Part shown: positions 8,708 through 17,173 of the stretch, piece after piece
Layout of the letters: the number at the start of each line of letters is the position of its first letter
How positions within the stretch are numbered: the first letter of the stretch is position 1
NCBI GenBank assembly: GCA_035538875.1
Contig: DATLJP010000022.1
Location: 1 to 64,000, forward strand
Source of the DNA: AV40 sp035538875
Lineage (GTDB): Bacteria; Verrucomicrobiota; Verrucomicrobiia; Chthoniobacterales; UBA10450
Length of the DNA: 64,000 nt
Direction of reading: 5' to 3'
Position numbers and translations under genes: made by a program
Notes under the pieces: generated by a model
Database searches by the model: none
Told to the model about the DNA's origin: nothing
What the model saw: the letters and a program-made list of their open reading frames with translations, nothing else

Positions 8708-8735
8708 TCCGGGAATCGGTAGCCTGAAAGCACAT

Positions 8736-9344
8736 TTACGGTTTCTTCGGCGGAGCTGGAACACCGGGAGCGTTTGAAGGCTGAGCTGGCGCGGTTGCCG
8801 CCTGGATTCTTTGCAAACGCGCCTTTCGATCGAGCGCTTCTTTGTCCTTGGCATTGATTTTTAACGCCGCGTCGGTTTCCGCGATGGCATTCGCTAAATC
8901 GCCGCGTATCTCGTAAATGCCGGCTCGATAGTTATGGTACTTAATTTCGCCTGGCTTGATCTTACTCGCCTCGGCAAGATCAGCCAAAGCCTTGTCGTAG
9001 TCATTGATTCCTTTTTCGATCGCGGCGCGCTGCTCGTAAGCGTTTGCATCTGGTTTGATTTTGATTGCTTCTCCCAAGTCGTTCAGCGCGTCCTGGAACC
9101 GTTGATCCTTGGCATAAGAATAGGCGCGCTGTTGATAGGCAAGCGCCAAGCTCGAACCAAACTTTCGATCCATCTCTGCGGCCTTGCGAAAACCGTCGAT
9201 CGCCTTATTCCAATCTTGATCCTTGGCCGCTTGCGAAGCCTCCCGCGCAATTTTCGCGGCCTGAGGGTTTCCCTCTTGCTGAGCGGCTTGCGCGATCGAA
9301 AATCCAAACGTCGTGACGAGGCAGAAAGCAAACAGTGTTTTCAT
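8736..9344 (-). CDS. Secreted TPR-repeat protein
   Basis: A 202-residue protein with a clear signal peptide (MKTLFAFCLVTTFGFSIAQA) and about four tetratricopeptide units, for example NKAIDGFRKAAEMD, QDALNDLGEAIKIKPD, DKALADLAEASKIKPG and ANAIAETDAALKINAK. A Pro-rich tail ends the protein. The ATG at 9344 is chosen because the signal peptide begins there; the frame extends 16 codons further without features. It is probably periplasmic and involved in protein-protein interaction. No specific partner can be named. Confidence 0.75.
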   Translation of the reverse strand: MKTLFAFCLVTTFGFSIAQAAQQEGNPQAAKIAREASQAAKDQDWNKAIDGFRKAAEMDRKFGSSLALAYQQRAYSYAKDQRFQDALNDLGEAIKIKPDANAYEQRAAIEKGINDYDKALADLAEASKIKPGEIKYHNYRAGIYEIRGDLANAIAETDAALKINAKDKEALDRKARLQRIQAATAPAQPSNAPGVPAPPKKP

Positions 9345-9416
9345 GTGGTGTTGACGGTTAGCTAGATCAAACAATTCAAAACGGGCGATCACAATTGTTC
9401 AAGTCGAATGAGCCGG

Positions 9417-10268
9417 CTAGGTCTGCTCCGGGTTTGGCGATTGTTCGATGTCGATCTTCGGTTCTGGCTCGCCCACGAATTCAGCTGGTCCTGGCTCGTC
9501 CACTCGCGTGATCCTCAGCGCGCGTCCGCTTTTTTCGTCAATCTCAACGAGTGCGCCGTGCAAACGAACTTCGCCGGCGGCTACCGGAAACGACGCCGGC
9601 ATGTTCGAAACGAAACGGTTCAGAATTGGCTCAACCGTGCGGCCGAGAATCGAATTCACCGGGCCGCACATCCCTGCGTCGCACAAAAATGCCGTCCCGC
9701 CCGGAAGAATTTGTTCGTCCGCGGTTTGGACATGCGTATGGGTCCCGATTATCGCCGAAACTTTTCCATCAAGAAAACGGCCCATCGCGATTTTCTCACT
9801 CGTTGTTTCGCCGTGAACATCAACAATGACGTTCGGGGTTTCTTTCCGCATCTTCGCGACGGTTTCTTCGATCGCCCGAAACGGATTATCCAGAATCGGC
9901 TGCATGAAAGTGCGGCACTGGACGTCGATCACCCCGATCTTCCCCTTTGGGGTCTCAAGCACGATTGATCCGTTTCCGGGCACGCCAGCCGGATAATTCA
10001 CCGGACGCAGTAAGCGCGGCTCCGAGTCGATGAACGTCAAAATTTCTTTTTGGTCCCAAACATGGTCACCCGTGGTCACGACCGAAACGCCGGCCCGTAA
10101 GAGATCGATCGTGATCTTGCCAGTAATGCCGCGTCCCCCGGCGGCGTTCTCTCCGTTTACAACAATGAAATCGACCGCGTGTCGTTCCTTTAATTCCGGG
10201 AGGCGAGCGACGACTGCATTGCGTCCTGGTTCACCGACGACGTCCCCGAGAAAAAGTACCGTTAGCAT
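9417..10268 (-). CDS. YmdB-family metallophosphoesterase
   Basis: A 283-residue protein of the YmdB family (TIGR00282 type), whose studied members hydrolyse 2',3'-cyclic nucleotides or cAMP with a di-metal centre. Metal-ligand motifs are visible: FLGDVVGEPGR (Asp9), VVNGENAAGG, TTGDHVWDQ, DVHGETTSEK and GTHTHVQTADE. The last 30 residues are Glu/Pro-rich and variable. It shares a divergent intergenic space with the secreted amidase gene at 10304. Cytoplasmic; no signal peptide. Confidence 0.88.
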   Translation of the reverse strand: MLTVLFLGDVVGEPGRNAVVARLPELKERHAVDFIVVNGENAAGGRGITGKITIDLLRAGVSVVTTGDHVWDQKEILTFIDSEPRLLRPVNYPAGVPGNGSIVLETPKGKIGVIDVQCRTFMQPILDNPFRAIEETVAKMRKETPNVIVDVHGETTSEKIAMGRFLDGKVSAIIGTHTHVQTADEQILPGGTAFLCDAGMCGPVNSILGRTVEPILNRFVSNMPASFPVAAGEVRLHGALVEIDEKSGRALRITRVDEPGPAEFVGEPEPKIDIEQSPNPEQT

Positions 10269-10303
10269 TGAACAGGATCGTATTGAAGAGGTTCAAAACG
10301 TCG

Positions 10304-11590
10304 ATGCTAATTCGCCCTTCGCTCATTCTTTGCTCGTTACTTTCTTTGTGGCTATCGGTCTTCTATGGCACGGCCGGGGCGACCGACACCCTGGGTGTTC
10401 TCGGGAGTAAGCCCAAATGGGACGTGCTCGAGAATTATCAGCGGACGATCACTCACGACGAGTTCACGCATCTGATCAATGATGTCTATTGCACCCACGG
10501 TTTTACACCGGACTTGATCAAGGTCGACAACGACACCGCCCAAATCCTGACCAACCGCGAATCGCAAAAGGTTTTCATTTTGCATTTCGCGCCAAACCCA
10601 GATTCAAGGACCCACATCCCACGACTTTGGCGAGCGGCGAAATCGTTGCCGCCCGCGAAACCAAACAAGCCGCTCGCAGGCTTGCGCATCGCGCTGGATC
10701 CCGGGCATCTCGGCGGCAAGTGGGCGAGAATGGAGGAACGCTGGTTTCAGGTTGGCGACAAAAAGCCGGTGATCGAGGGCGATCTCACCTTGCGAGTTTC
10801 GCGAATGCTTGCTCCCCGATTAAGAAGACTGGGCGCGACAGTCTCCTTTGTTCGGAACAGCACTCAACCCGCCACTCCGAAGCGGCCGAGCGATTTCAAA
10901 GAGCTTGCTCGAAAGATTTTGATCAACAATGGTCTGCCGCAGCCGCGCCAGGAGGTTCTTGATCCAAAAGATCCGGAGAAAGAAAAAACGATTCGGTGGC
11001 AGAGCGAGATGTTATTTTATCGCTACAGCGAGATTCGGCACCGCGCGGTGCTCGTGAACAACAAGCTCCATCCCGATCTCGTTCTTTGCCTGCACTTCAA
11101 TGCCGAGGGTTGGGGCGATCCGGCAAATCCAACTTTAATCGACAACAATCATCTCCACTTGCTCGTGAACGGTTCCTATTTGCAGGACGAGCTCGAATTC
11201 GATGACGAGCGATTTGAAATGATTCGGCGACTGCTCAGTCGTGTTTTCGACGAAGAACTTCCAATAGCGGATAGTGTCGCAACTTCCATGGCGAAAGCGA
11301 CTGGACTTACCGCGTATCAATATCCAACGACGCTGACGACGACGAAAGTTGGGAGGAGCGGTTACGTTTATGCGCGCAATCTGCTCGCGACGCGGCTTTA
11401 CCGTTGTCCAGTGGTTTATTGCGAGCCGTACGTCATGAACAGTACCGATGGGTTTGCGCGGATTCAGGCCGGTAATTATGACGCCACAAAGGAAATTAAC
11501 GGCATCCAGCGCAAAAGCATTTTCCGCGAATACGCTGACAGCGTGGCTGATGGGCTCCGCGAATATTATTCAAAAGCACGGGGCTTATAA
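10304..11590 (+). CDS. Secreted N-acetylmuramoyl-L-alanine amidase-like hydrolase
   Basis: Amidase_3-fold zinc hydrolase predicted to cut the lactyl-peptide amide of peptidoglycan. A signal peptide starts at ATG 10304 (MLIRPSLILCSLLSLWLSVF). The domain begins at LRIALDPGHLGG, with the first Zn His, then EGDLTLRVSRMLAPRL with the Zn Glu, and LCLHFNAEGWG with the Zn His. The insert between the second and third ligands is longer than in AmiC-type enzymes, and 428 residues is large for the family. A TTG 12 codons earlier is open in frame but overlaps the start of the divergent gene. The 3' end overlaps convergent aroB by 6 bases. Confidence 0.78.
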   Translation: MLIRPSLILCSLLSLWLSVFYGTAGATDTLGVLGSKPKWDVLENYQRTITHDEFTHLINDVYCTHGFTPDLIKVDNDTAQILTNRESQKVFILHFAPNPDSRTHIPRLWRAAKSLPPAKPNKPLAGLRIALDPGHLGGKWARMEERWFQVGDKKPVIEGDLTLRVSRMLAPRLRRLGATVSFVRNSTQPATPKRPSDFKELARKILINNGLPQPRQEVLDPKDPEKEKTIRWQSEMLFYRYSEIRHRAVLVNNKLHPDLVLCLHFNAEGWGDPANPTLIDNNHLHLLVNGSYLQDELEFDDERFEMIRRLLSRVFDEELPIADSVATSMAKATGLTAYQYPTTLTTTKVGRSGYVYARNLLATRLYRCPVVYCEPYVMNSTDGFARIQAGNYDATKEINGIQRKSIFREYADSVADGLREYYSKARGL

Positions 11591-12655
11591 TTTTTCCACC
11601 GCCGCTTGAATATCGTCTATCGTGACATCGGGCGACAAATGCGCCGATCCGATTTTTGGAGTGACGACGAATCGGATTTGGCCGCGTTCGAATTTTTTAT
11701 CGAACCTGAGCGCGTCGAAAATTTTCGATCGTGGGAAGTTCGGTGGTAATCTTGTTGGCAACTGAAACTTCTGCAAAAGATCGATAATCGCATCGCGATC
11801 CTTTTTCGACAGACCGACTTTCATATTCGAAATTTCGCAGGCGGCTATCATTCCGAGGCCGACCGCGTCGCCGTGGGAAATTCCCTGATAGTCAACCGCG
11901 CGCTCGATCCCGTGCCCAACCGTGTGACCGAAATTCAACAACGCGCGCTTGCCTTTTTGATCAAGCTCGTCGTTCGCGATGATTACCGCTTTGATTTCAA
12001 CGTTTCGTCGGATGAGCGGTGCAAAATCGACTTTCTTAAGATCAGCATCCTGCAATTGCCGGAACATTTTCGCGTCGGCGATGATCGCGTGCTTGATAAT
12101 CTCCCCGAAACCCTGACTCAATTCGTGCTGAGGCAGCGTTTTTAAAATCTCGACGTCGTCGATTACGAGCGTTGGTTGATGAACTACGCCAATTAGATTT
12201 TTGCCTGCGCGCGCGTTCACGCCGGTCTTGCCGCCTATCGAGCTGTCTACCATCGCCAAGAGCGTGGTCGGGATCTGCACGTGCGGAATACCGCGTTCAA
12301 AAATCGCGGCCACAAATCCGGAAAGATCCCCGATTACGCCGCCGCCGAGCCCGATCACGATTGATTGCCGATCCAAGCCAGCGCGCAGCATTTCCTCACA
12401 GATCGTGCCGGCCTTTTCCAACGTTTTCGATTGCTCGCCGGCCGGCACTGTGATCAGCACCGGCTCATAGCCTGCGGCGCTTAAACTCTTTTGAACCGGC
12501 GCGGCGAAACGCGGCGCAACGTTCGTGTCAGATACGATCGCGCAGCGCGACGGCGGCAGGTTTGCTTTGATGGCGTCGGCGGCGGTCGCGAGCAAGCCCG
12601 CGCCGATCACGACAGAGTACAACTGCCCGCCGGTGCGCACTTCGGTCGAAATCAC
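11585..12655 (-). CDS. aroB: 3-dehydroquinate synthase
   Basis: Second step of the shikimate pathway: DAHP to 3-dehydroquinate, using NAD and a divalent metal. The NAD-binding block GLGGGVIGDLSGFVA, the substrate segment PTTLLAMVDSSIGGKTGVN, and metal ligands in GFGEIIKHA (Glu), LNFGHTVGHGIE (His) and SHGDAVGLGM (His) are all present. Length 356 is standard. aroC lies about 46 kb away in the same window, so shikimate genes are dispersed. It overlaps the amidase gene tail to tail by 6 bases. Confidence 0.96.
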   Translation of the reverse strand: MISTEVRTGGQLYSVVIGAGLLATAADAIKANLPPSRCAIVSDTNVAPRFAAPVQKSLSAAGYEPVLITVPAGEQSKTLEKAGTICEEMLRAGLDRQSIVIGLGGGVIGDLSGFVAAIFERGIPHVQIPTTLLAMVDSSIGGKTGVNARAGKNLIGVVHQPTLVIDDVEILKTLPQHELSQGFGEIIKHAIIADAKMFRQLQDADLKKVDFAPLIRRNVEIKAVIIANDELDQKGKRALLNFGHTVGHGIERAVDYQGISHGDAVGLGMIAACEISNMKVGLSKKDRDAIIDLLQKFQLPTRLPPNFPRSKIFDALRFDKKFERGQIRFVVTPKIGSAHLSPDVTIDDIQAAVEKL

Positions 12656-12781
12656 GGTGGAACGGTATTGGCTTTCGTCACTTGGAAAAAGGAAAACCGC
12701 TTGCTCGCTAGGACTGTCGGAGCTCAGTCGCGAACCCTTTCGGAGTTGACAAAACTGGCTACCATCCTGTGTAACTATCCT

Positions 12782-13189
12782 ATGCCGGACGAACCACCGC
12801 CTCCGCCGCCCGTCTCAGACTTGCCGAAATCCACCGGTCTGCCTTCTAACATTGCAGCCGCGCTCGCCTGCATTCCACTTATTGGCGGCATCGTCTTTTT
12901 CGTTTTGGAAAAGCACGACCCGTTCGTTCGCTTCTATTCGATGCAATCGATCGTATTCGGTCTTGCCTGGTTCCTGTTCAACGTGGTTTCAGCGATTGTT
13001 CATGCGATCTTTAGCGCGATTCCGGCAATCGGCGGCATCCTTGTCTTTTTCTGGGCTATCATCGCTGCGATTGTCCACATCGCTTTCGTCGTTCTCTGGA
13101 TTGTCGCGACTGTGAAAGCATTCACTGGCGTGCGCTGGGACATTCCCTATGTCGGACCGATCGCGCGGAAGCAAGTCGGCGAAAGTTAA
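12782..13189 (+). CDS. Small membrane protein, DUF4870-like
   Basis: A 135-residue protein with a Pro-rich start (MPDEPPPPPPVSDLPKSTG) followed by IAAALACIPLIGGIVFFVLEKHDPFVRFYSMQSIVFGLAWF, the signature of DUF4870/Tic20-like small membrane proteins, and two further hydrophobic helices. The ATG at 12782 is chosen since the family begins here; upstream codons in the same frame overlap the 5' end of aroB and look non-coding. Function unknown. The 3' end overlaps holA by 4 bases (convergent). Confidence 0.75.
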   Translation: MPDEPPPPPPVSDLPKSTGLPSNIAAALACIPLIGGIVFFVLEKHDPFVRFYSMQSIVFGLAWFLFNVVSAIVHAIFSAIPAIGGILVFFWAIIAAIVHIAFVVLWIVATVKAFTGVRWDIPYVGPIARKQVGES

Positions 13190-14334
13190 TTCGATTCGCC
13201 AAGCAGCTTCACTACAAGTTCGGTCAGGATTAGTTCGTGATCAAGCTGTGTCGTGACGAGCTGGAGATTCGCCGCAAGACAAGCTTTCATCGCGGAGATC
13301 AGCTGCTCGGTCGAAAAGCGATGTGCGTTTTGCGCAGCGAGTCCAAGTGTGTAGGCGTTCACCGTTCCATCTTTTTTACGCGGCAAATGCGCAATCGCTG
13401 CTGCGGGCAGACCATCAATCGCCGAAGTAAACTGGAACGGCGCGTGCGGTCGCGATATTCCGTGACGCTCCATCAAGTCTTTGGAGAGCAACAAATTTCG
13501 GACGGTCGGCAAAATTGCGGCCAGCAGAATCCCAATCGCAGTCTCGCCTTGATCGAGTAGTTGCCGGACCAACTCAAGCGCGCGTTCGAGATCGCGCTCG
13601 GCCAGCGCGTTGCTCAGATCGAAGATTATGCCCTCGCGCGTAAGCGGCACGAGCTCGCGGACAAGATCGACATTCACCGCGCGCTCTTTGGCGAGAAAGA
13701 TGTCGATCTTTTCCAACTCATTTTCGATCTCCCCGGTGTCGCCGCCGGTGAGAAGAACGAAAAGCTCAAGCGCCTCGTCCGCGAACTGCAGCTTTCGCTT
13801 TTTTGCACGCACCCGGACCATTTCGGTCGCTTTTTCTTCCCAACCACCTCGGCTGGAATCGAGTTTGTCGAAAATCTGGGGCTTGACCCACTTGGCAAGC
13901 GCTTTGTAAAACGAGCGCCGTTTGTCAACGTCAATCGCACTGATCAAAAGAGTAGTTTCGGATCCAAAACCGGCATTAATGGTGTCAATGAGTTCCTCCA
14001 ACGCTGTTTGCACAGCCGTCGATTTCGCTTTCTGATCGTCGCCGAGAAAATTCGCGTTCTTGAGCCAGACCAATTTCTCGCCGCTTAAGAATGGAAGTGT
14101 CCGCAACGCGTCGATTGTCAATCTTATCCGCACGGCTGCCTGGTCCGCGCTGTCGACTGCGCCGTCAATTGTTTCTAAACCAAACTCGCCCGCGCCGGCT
14201 GGTTTCAGCTTCTCGGCGAGCTCCGAGGCAGTGCGTTTAACTTCGACGTCATCCGAGCCGACAACGGCATAAATTTTCGCGGCGGCAGGGTTGGCTTTCG
14301 TCTTTGGCATCGGCCCGACGGTAATCCTAGTCAT
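13186..14334 (-). CDS. holA: DNA polymerase III subunit delta
   Basis: Clamp-loader subunit that opens the beta sliding clamp. A 382-residue protein with a RecA-like fold: the IYAVVGSDDVEVKR start, FLSGEKLVWLKNANFL, TTLLISAIDVDKRRSFYKAL, the helical lid domain ELFVLLTGGDTGEIENELEKIDIF, and the C-terminal collar region LERALELVRQLLDQGETAIGILLAAI. A second in-frame ATG at 14310 (MPKTKANPAA) is an equally good start. The gap to uvrB upstream is 212 bases and contains nothing convincing. Confidence 0.88.
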   Translation of the reverse strand: MTRITVGPMPKTKANPAAAKIYAVVGSDDVEVKRTASELAEKLKPAGAGEFGLETIDGAVDSADQAAVRIRLTIDALRTLPFLSGEKLVWLKNANFLGDDQKAKSTAVQTALEELIDTINAGFGSETTLLISAIDVDKRRSFYKALAKWVKPQIFDKLDSSRGGWEEKATEMVRVRAKKRKLQFADEALELFVLLTGGDTGEIENELEKIDIFLAKERAVNVDLVRELVPLTREGIIFDLSNALAERDLERALELVRQLLDQGETAIGILLAAILPTVRNLLLSKDLMERHGISRPHAPFQFTSAIDGLPAAAIAHLPRKKDGTVNAYTLGLAAQNAHRFSTEQLISAMKACLAANLQLVTTQLDHELILTELVVKLLGESN

Positions 14335-14546
14335 TGCTGGCTTGTTGCAAGGTAGTTCCGAAATCTTTTGAGGCGTGATCGCGAAATTTTTTTTCTAGCA
14401 AGGTCGACCCGCCTATGCCGAAGGCTCCGGCCAGTCAGGCAATCGCAAAGATCGACAACAGCGCATGGCTGCCAAATGAAGCCAAATTCGTGCGAGGATT
14501 CGTGTTCTAGTGGGGCGTCGACGTCGGGTAACGACGTGGCCACACC

Positions 14547-16751
14547 TTACACCCGTGATCTCCTGCGTCCAGAATTGCGCGTGTATTTCACCGGACGGCG
14601 TTTCCGCTCAATCTTGGTGATTCCGGTGCCACTTTTGACTTCCATGATTTGATCGCGCAACAGCGCGGCGCGTTCGAACTCCAGATTGGCCGAGGCCTGT
14701 TGCATTTCTTCTTCGAGCTCGCGAAGTAACTCCGTGAGATCGAAATCGCCGCCGACTTCGCGGATTACGGACGATTCAATTTCGTGCCCGCGCAAGATCG
14801 TGTGCAAGCTTTCCTGAACTGCGCGCCGTACGGTTTGAGGCGTGATCCCATGTTTCTCGTTGTATGCCATTTGCTTGGCGCGCCGGTATTTCGAAATCGA
14901 CATCAACGCTTGCATGCTTTGCGTAATCTGGTCGGCGAAGAGGGCGACTTCGCCATTGACGTGGCGCGCTGCGCGGCCGGCGGTCTGAATCAGCGAAGTT
15001 TGGCTGCGCAAAAATCCTTCCTTGTCGGCGTCGAGAATGCAGACGAGGGACACTTCGGGAAGATCGAGGCCTTCGCGAAGCAAATTGATTCCGACCAGAA
15101 TATCGAAATCCGCTGCGCGCAGTCCGCGCAAAATCTCGACGCGTTCGATCGTGTCGATGTCGCTGTGGAGGTAGCGCACTTTCAATCCGACATCGCGGAG
15201 ATAATCGGCGAGATCTTCCGCGGTGCGTTTCGTCAGGGTCGTGATCAAAACGCGTTCGCCTTTCTCGACGCGCTGCCGGCACAGCTCGATCGTGTCATCG
15301 ATCTGATGCTTGAGCGGTTTAACCGTGATCTTTGGATCGAGCAAGCCAGTCGGCCGAATGATTTGTTCAACAACGAGAGCTGCGCCGAGCGTTTTCACAT
15401 CGAATTTGTCCGGCGGTTCGTCGGTCCGGGAAATGTGAACCTCGCCATTTGGTAAACGATTCTTTCCCGGTAAAACGAACGGAACAAGTTCTTCTTCGCC
15501 GATGCGCTGGCGGCGATGCGGAACGTAGCCTTTGTTTCCAATAACGCTATTTTGAATTTCGAATTCGGCCGGTGTTGCGCTCACATAAATGAGCTGATTG
15601 GTCGCCTTCATGAACTCATCGAAGTTCAGGGGCCGATTGTCGAGCGCGCTCGGCAACCGGAATCCGTAGTTTACCAGCACCGTTTTGCGCGACCGGTCGC
15701 CCTCATACATCCCGCCAATCTGCGGAATGGTCGCATGTGATTCGTCGATCACGACCAGAAAATCTTTCGGAAAAAAATCTACAATCGTATACGGCTTCGA
15801 GCCGGGAGGCCGGCCGGACAAATGCCGCGAGTAATTCTCAATTCCGTTGCAAAAGCCCATTTCCTGCAACATCTCGAGATCGTATTCGGTGCGGATCCGC
15901 AGCCGTTGCGCTTCGAGCAACTTGTTTTGCGATTCCAACGCCTTGATCCGGTCTTCCAGCTCGGCGCGGATCGTTTGCAGCGCGCGATTCAATTTGTCGG
16001 CCGGGGTAACGAATTGTTTCGCGGGGAAAAAGGTTATCACAACGAGCAATTCGCGCGTGTGACCGGTCAACGGATCGAAGCGGGTGATCGCGTCCAGATC
16101 GTCGCCAAAAAATTCCAAGCGGACCGCGTCTTCGTCGGCGGTCGCGGGATACACTTCGACCACGTCGCCGCGGACGCGAAACTTGCCGCGCGAAAAATTG
16201 ATGTCGTTGCGTTCGTAAAGCATATCGACCAACCGACTCAAGACCGCTTCGCGGGAGATGTTCTGACCGCGCTTCACGGTTAAGAGCATTCGCTCGTAAT
16301 CTTCCGGGGACGTGACGCCGTAAATGCACGACACGCTCGCGACCACGATCGTGTCGCGCCGCTGGAGTAGGGCACTGGTCGCTGCCAGTCGCAACCGCTC
16401 AATCTCTTCGTTGATCGACGAATCCTTTTCGATGTAAGTGTCCGTCCGCGGAATATACGCTTCCGGCTGGTAGTAATCGAAATAACTCACGAAATATTCG
16501 ACCGCGTTTTTTGGGAAGAATTGTTTGAACTCGGAGTAGAGCTGCGCCGCCAGAGTCTTGTTGTGGGAAATTACCAGCGTCGGCCGATCTAGCTGGCGAA
16601 TTACGTTCGCAATCGTGAACGTCTTGCCAGAACCCGTGACGCCGAGCAGCGTTTGATGACGATTGCCGGCCTCGACCGATTTGATTAGCTTGGCGATTGC
16701 CTGCCCTTGATCACCCCGCGGTTTGTAATTGGATTCGAGCTCAAACGGCAT
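14547..16751 (-). CDS. uvrB: UvrABC excision nuclease subunit B
   Basis: Damage-verifying helicase-like subunit of nucleotide excision repair. From ATG 16751 (MPFELESNYKPRGDQGQAI) the 734 residues carry Walker A GVTGSGKT (37-44), the beta-hairpin YFVSYFDYYQPEAYIPRTDT that inserts at lesions, the DESH Walker B (VVIDESHATIPQ), helicase motif VI QTAGRAARHVNG, and a C-terminal UVR motif (LRELEEEMQQASANLEFERA) that binds UvrA/UvrC. A TTG nine codons upstream is an unlikely start. uvrA and uvrC are not in the window. Confidence 0.97.
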   Translation of the reverse strand: MPFELESNYKPRGDQGQAIAKLIKSVEAGNRHQTLLGVTGSGKTFTIANVIRQLDRPTLVISHNKTLAAQLYSEFKQFFPKNAVEYFVSYFDYYQPEAYIPRTDTYIEKDSSINEEIERLRLAATSALLQRRDTIVVASVSCIYGVTSPEDYERMLLTVKRGQNISREAVLSRLVDMLYERNDINFSRGKFRVRGDVVEVYPATADEDAVRLEFFGDDLDAITRFDPLTGHTRELLVVITFFPAKQFVTPADKLNRALQTIRAELEDRIKALESQNKLLEAQRLRIRTEYDLEMLQEMGFCNGIENYSRHLSGRPPGSKPYTIVDFFPKDFLVVIDESHATIPQIGGMYEGDRSRKTVLVNYGFRLPSALDNRPLNFDEFMKATNQLIYVSATPAEFEIQNSVIGNKGYVPHRRQRIGEEELVPFVLPGKNRLPNGEVHISRTDEPPDKFDVKTLGAALVVEQIIRPTGLLDPKITVKPLKHQIDDTIELCRQRVEKGERVLITTLTKRTAEDLADYLRDVGLKVRYLHSDIDTIERVEILRGLRAADFDILVGINLLREGLDLPEVSLVCILDADKEGFLRSQTSLIQTAGRAARHVNGEVALFADQITQSMQALMSISKYRRAKQMAYNEKHGITPQTVRRAVQESLHTILRGHEIESSVIREVGGDFDLTELLRELEEEMQQASANLEFERAALLRDQIMEVKSGTGITKIERKRRPVKYTRNSGRRRSRV

Positions 16752-16805
16752 CCCACACTCTAGCAGCCTCTCGAACAAATGCCTAGTTGGGGCGGCCTTT
16801 CCTGA

Positions 16806-17102
16806 TTAAATCTTTCCGAGCACGTGCCGGAAATTCCCGCCGAGAATCAGTTCAATATCGGCGTCGGAATAGCCGCGGCGGATCAAGCCGTAGGTCAAAT
16901 CGAACATGCGCTTGTAATCGTTGAAGCCATCGGTGTCCGTTTTGCCGCCAAATCCCTAGCTTGATTTGTAAACGCCGCGCAGCCACGTCTTGTAGACTTC
17001 CGGCAACGCGTCGTAACCGTCAAGGTGTTGCCGGCGCAAATCTAGCACTCGTTTGATCGATTGGTGACGCGTTAGCGTTCCTTTGTTCGGCGATACCGGC
17101 AT
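16806..17102 (-). pseudogene. Broken C-terminal fragment of a membrane-dipeptidase-like (M19) gene
   Basis: On the minus strand one frame runs from ATG 17102 to TAA 16806-16808 but is cut by an in-frame TAG at 16956-16958. The part after the TAG reads like the end of renal/membrane dipeptidases: DYKRMFDLTYGLIRRGYSD, then DIELILGGNFRHVLGKI. The conserved LILGGNF block before the terminus is the main evidence. The catalytic barrel with its metal ligands is missing, since the sequence upstream is a different gene on the other strand. This is a truncated and interrupted remnant. Confidence 0.6.
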
Positions 17103-17173
17103 TGCGACAATCTTGCACGGTTGCGCTTGTGAAACGCCGACGGAAAAGTCTTATTAGCCTGCCGCTGAGCCTT

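Noticed and set aside
12491..12781. N-terminal extension of the DUF4870-like protein
   Set aside because: The upstream frame overlaps the 5' end of aroB, is Arg-rich and has no conserved content; the Pro-rich start at 12782 fits the family.
14415..14510. 31-codon ORF between holA and uvrB
   Set aside because: It has an ATG and reads plausibly, but is too short, lacks a ribosome site and matches nothing known.
14521..14537. Hairpin ACGTCG-GGTAA-CGACGT downstream of uvrB as terminator
   Set aside because: The stem is only 6 bp and no T-tract follows in the uvrB direction.
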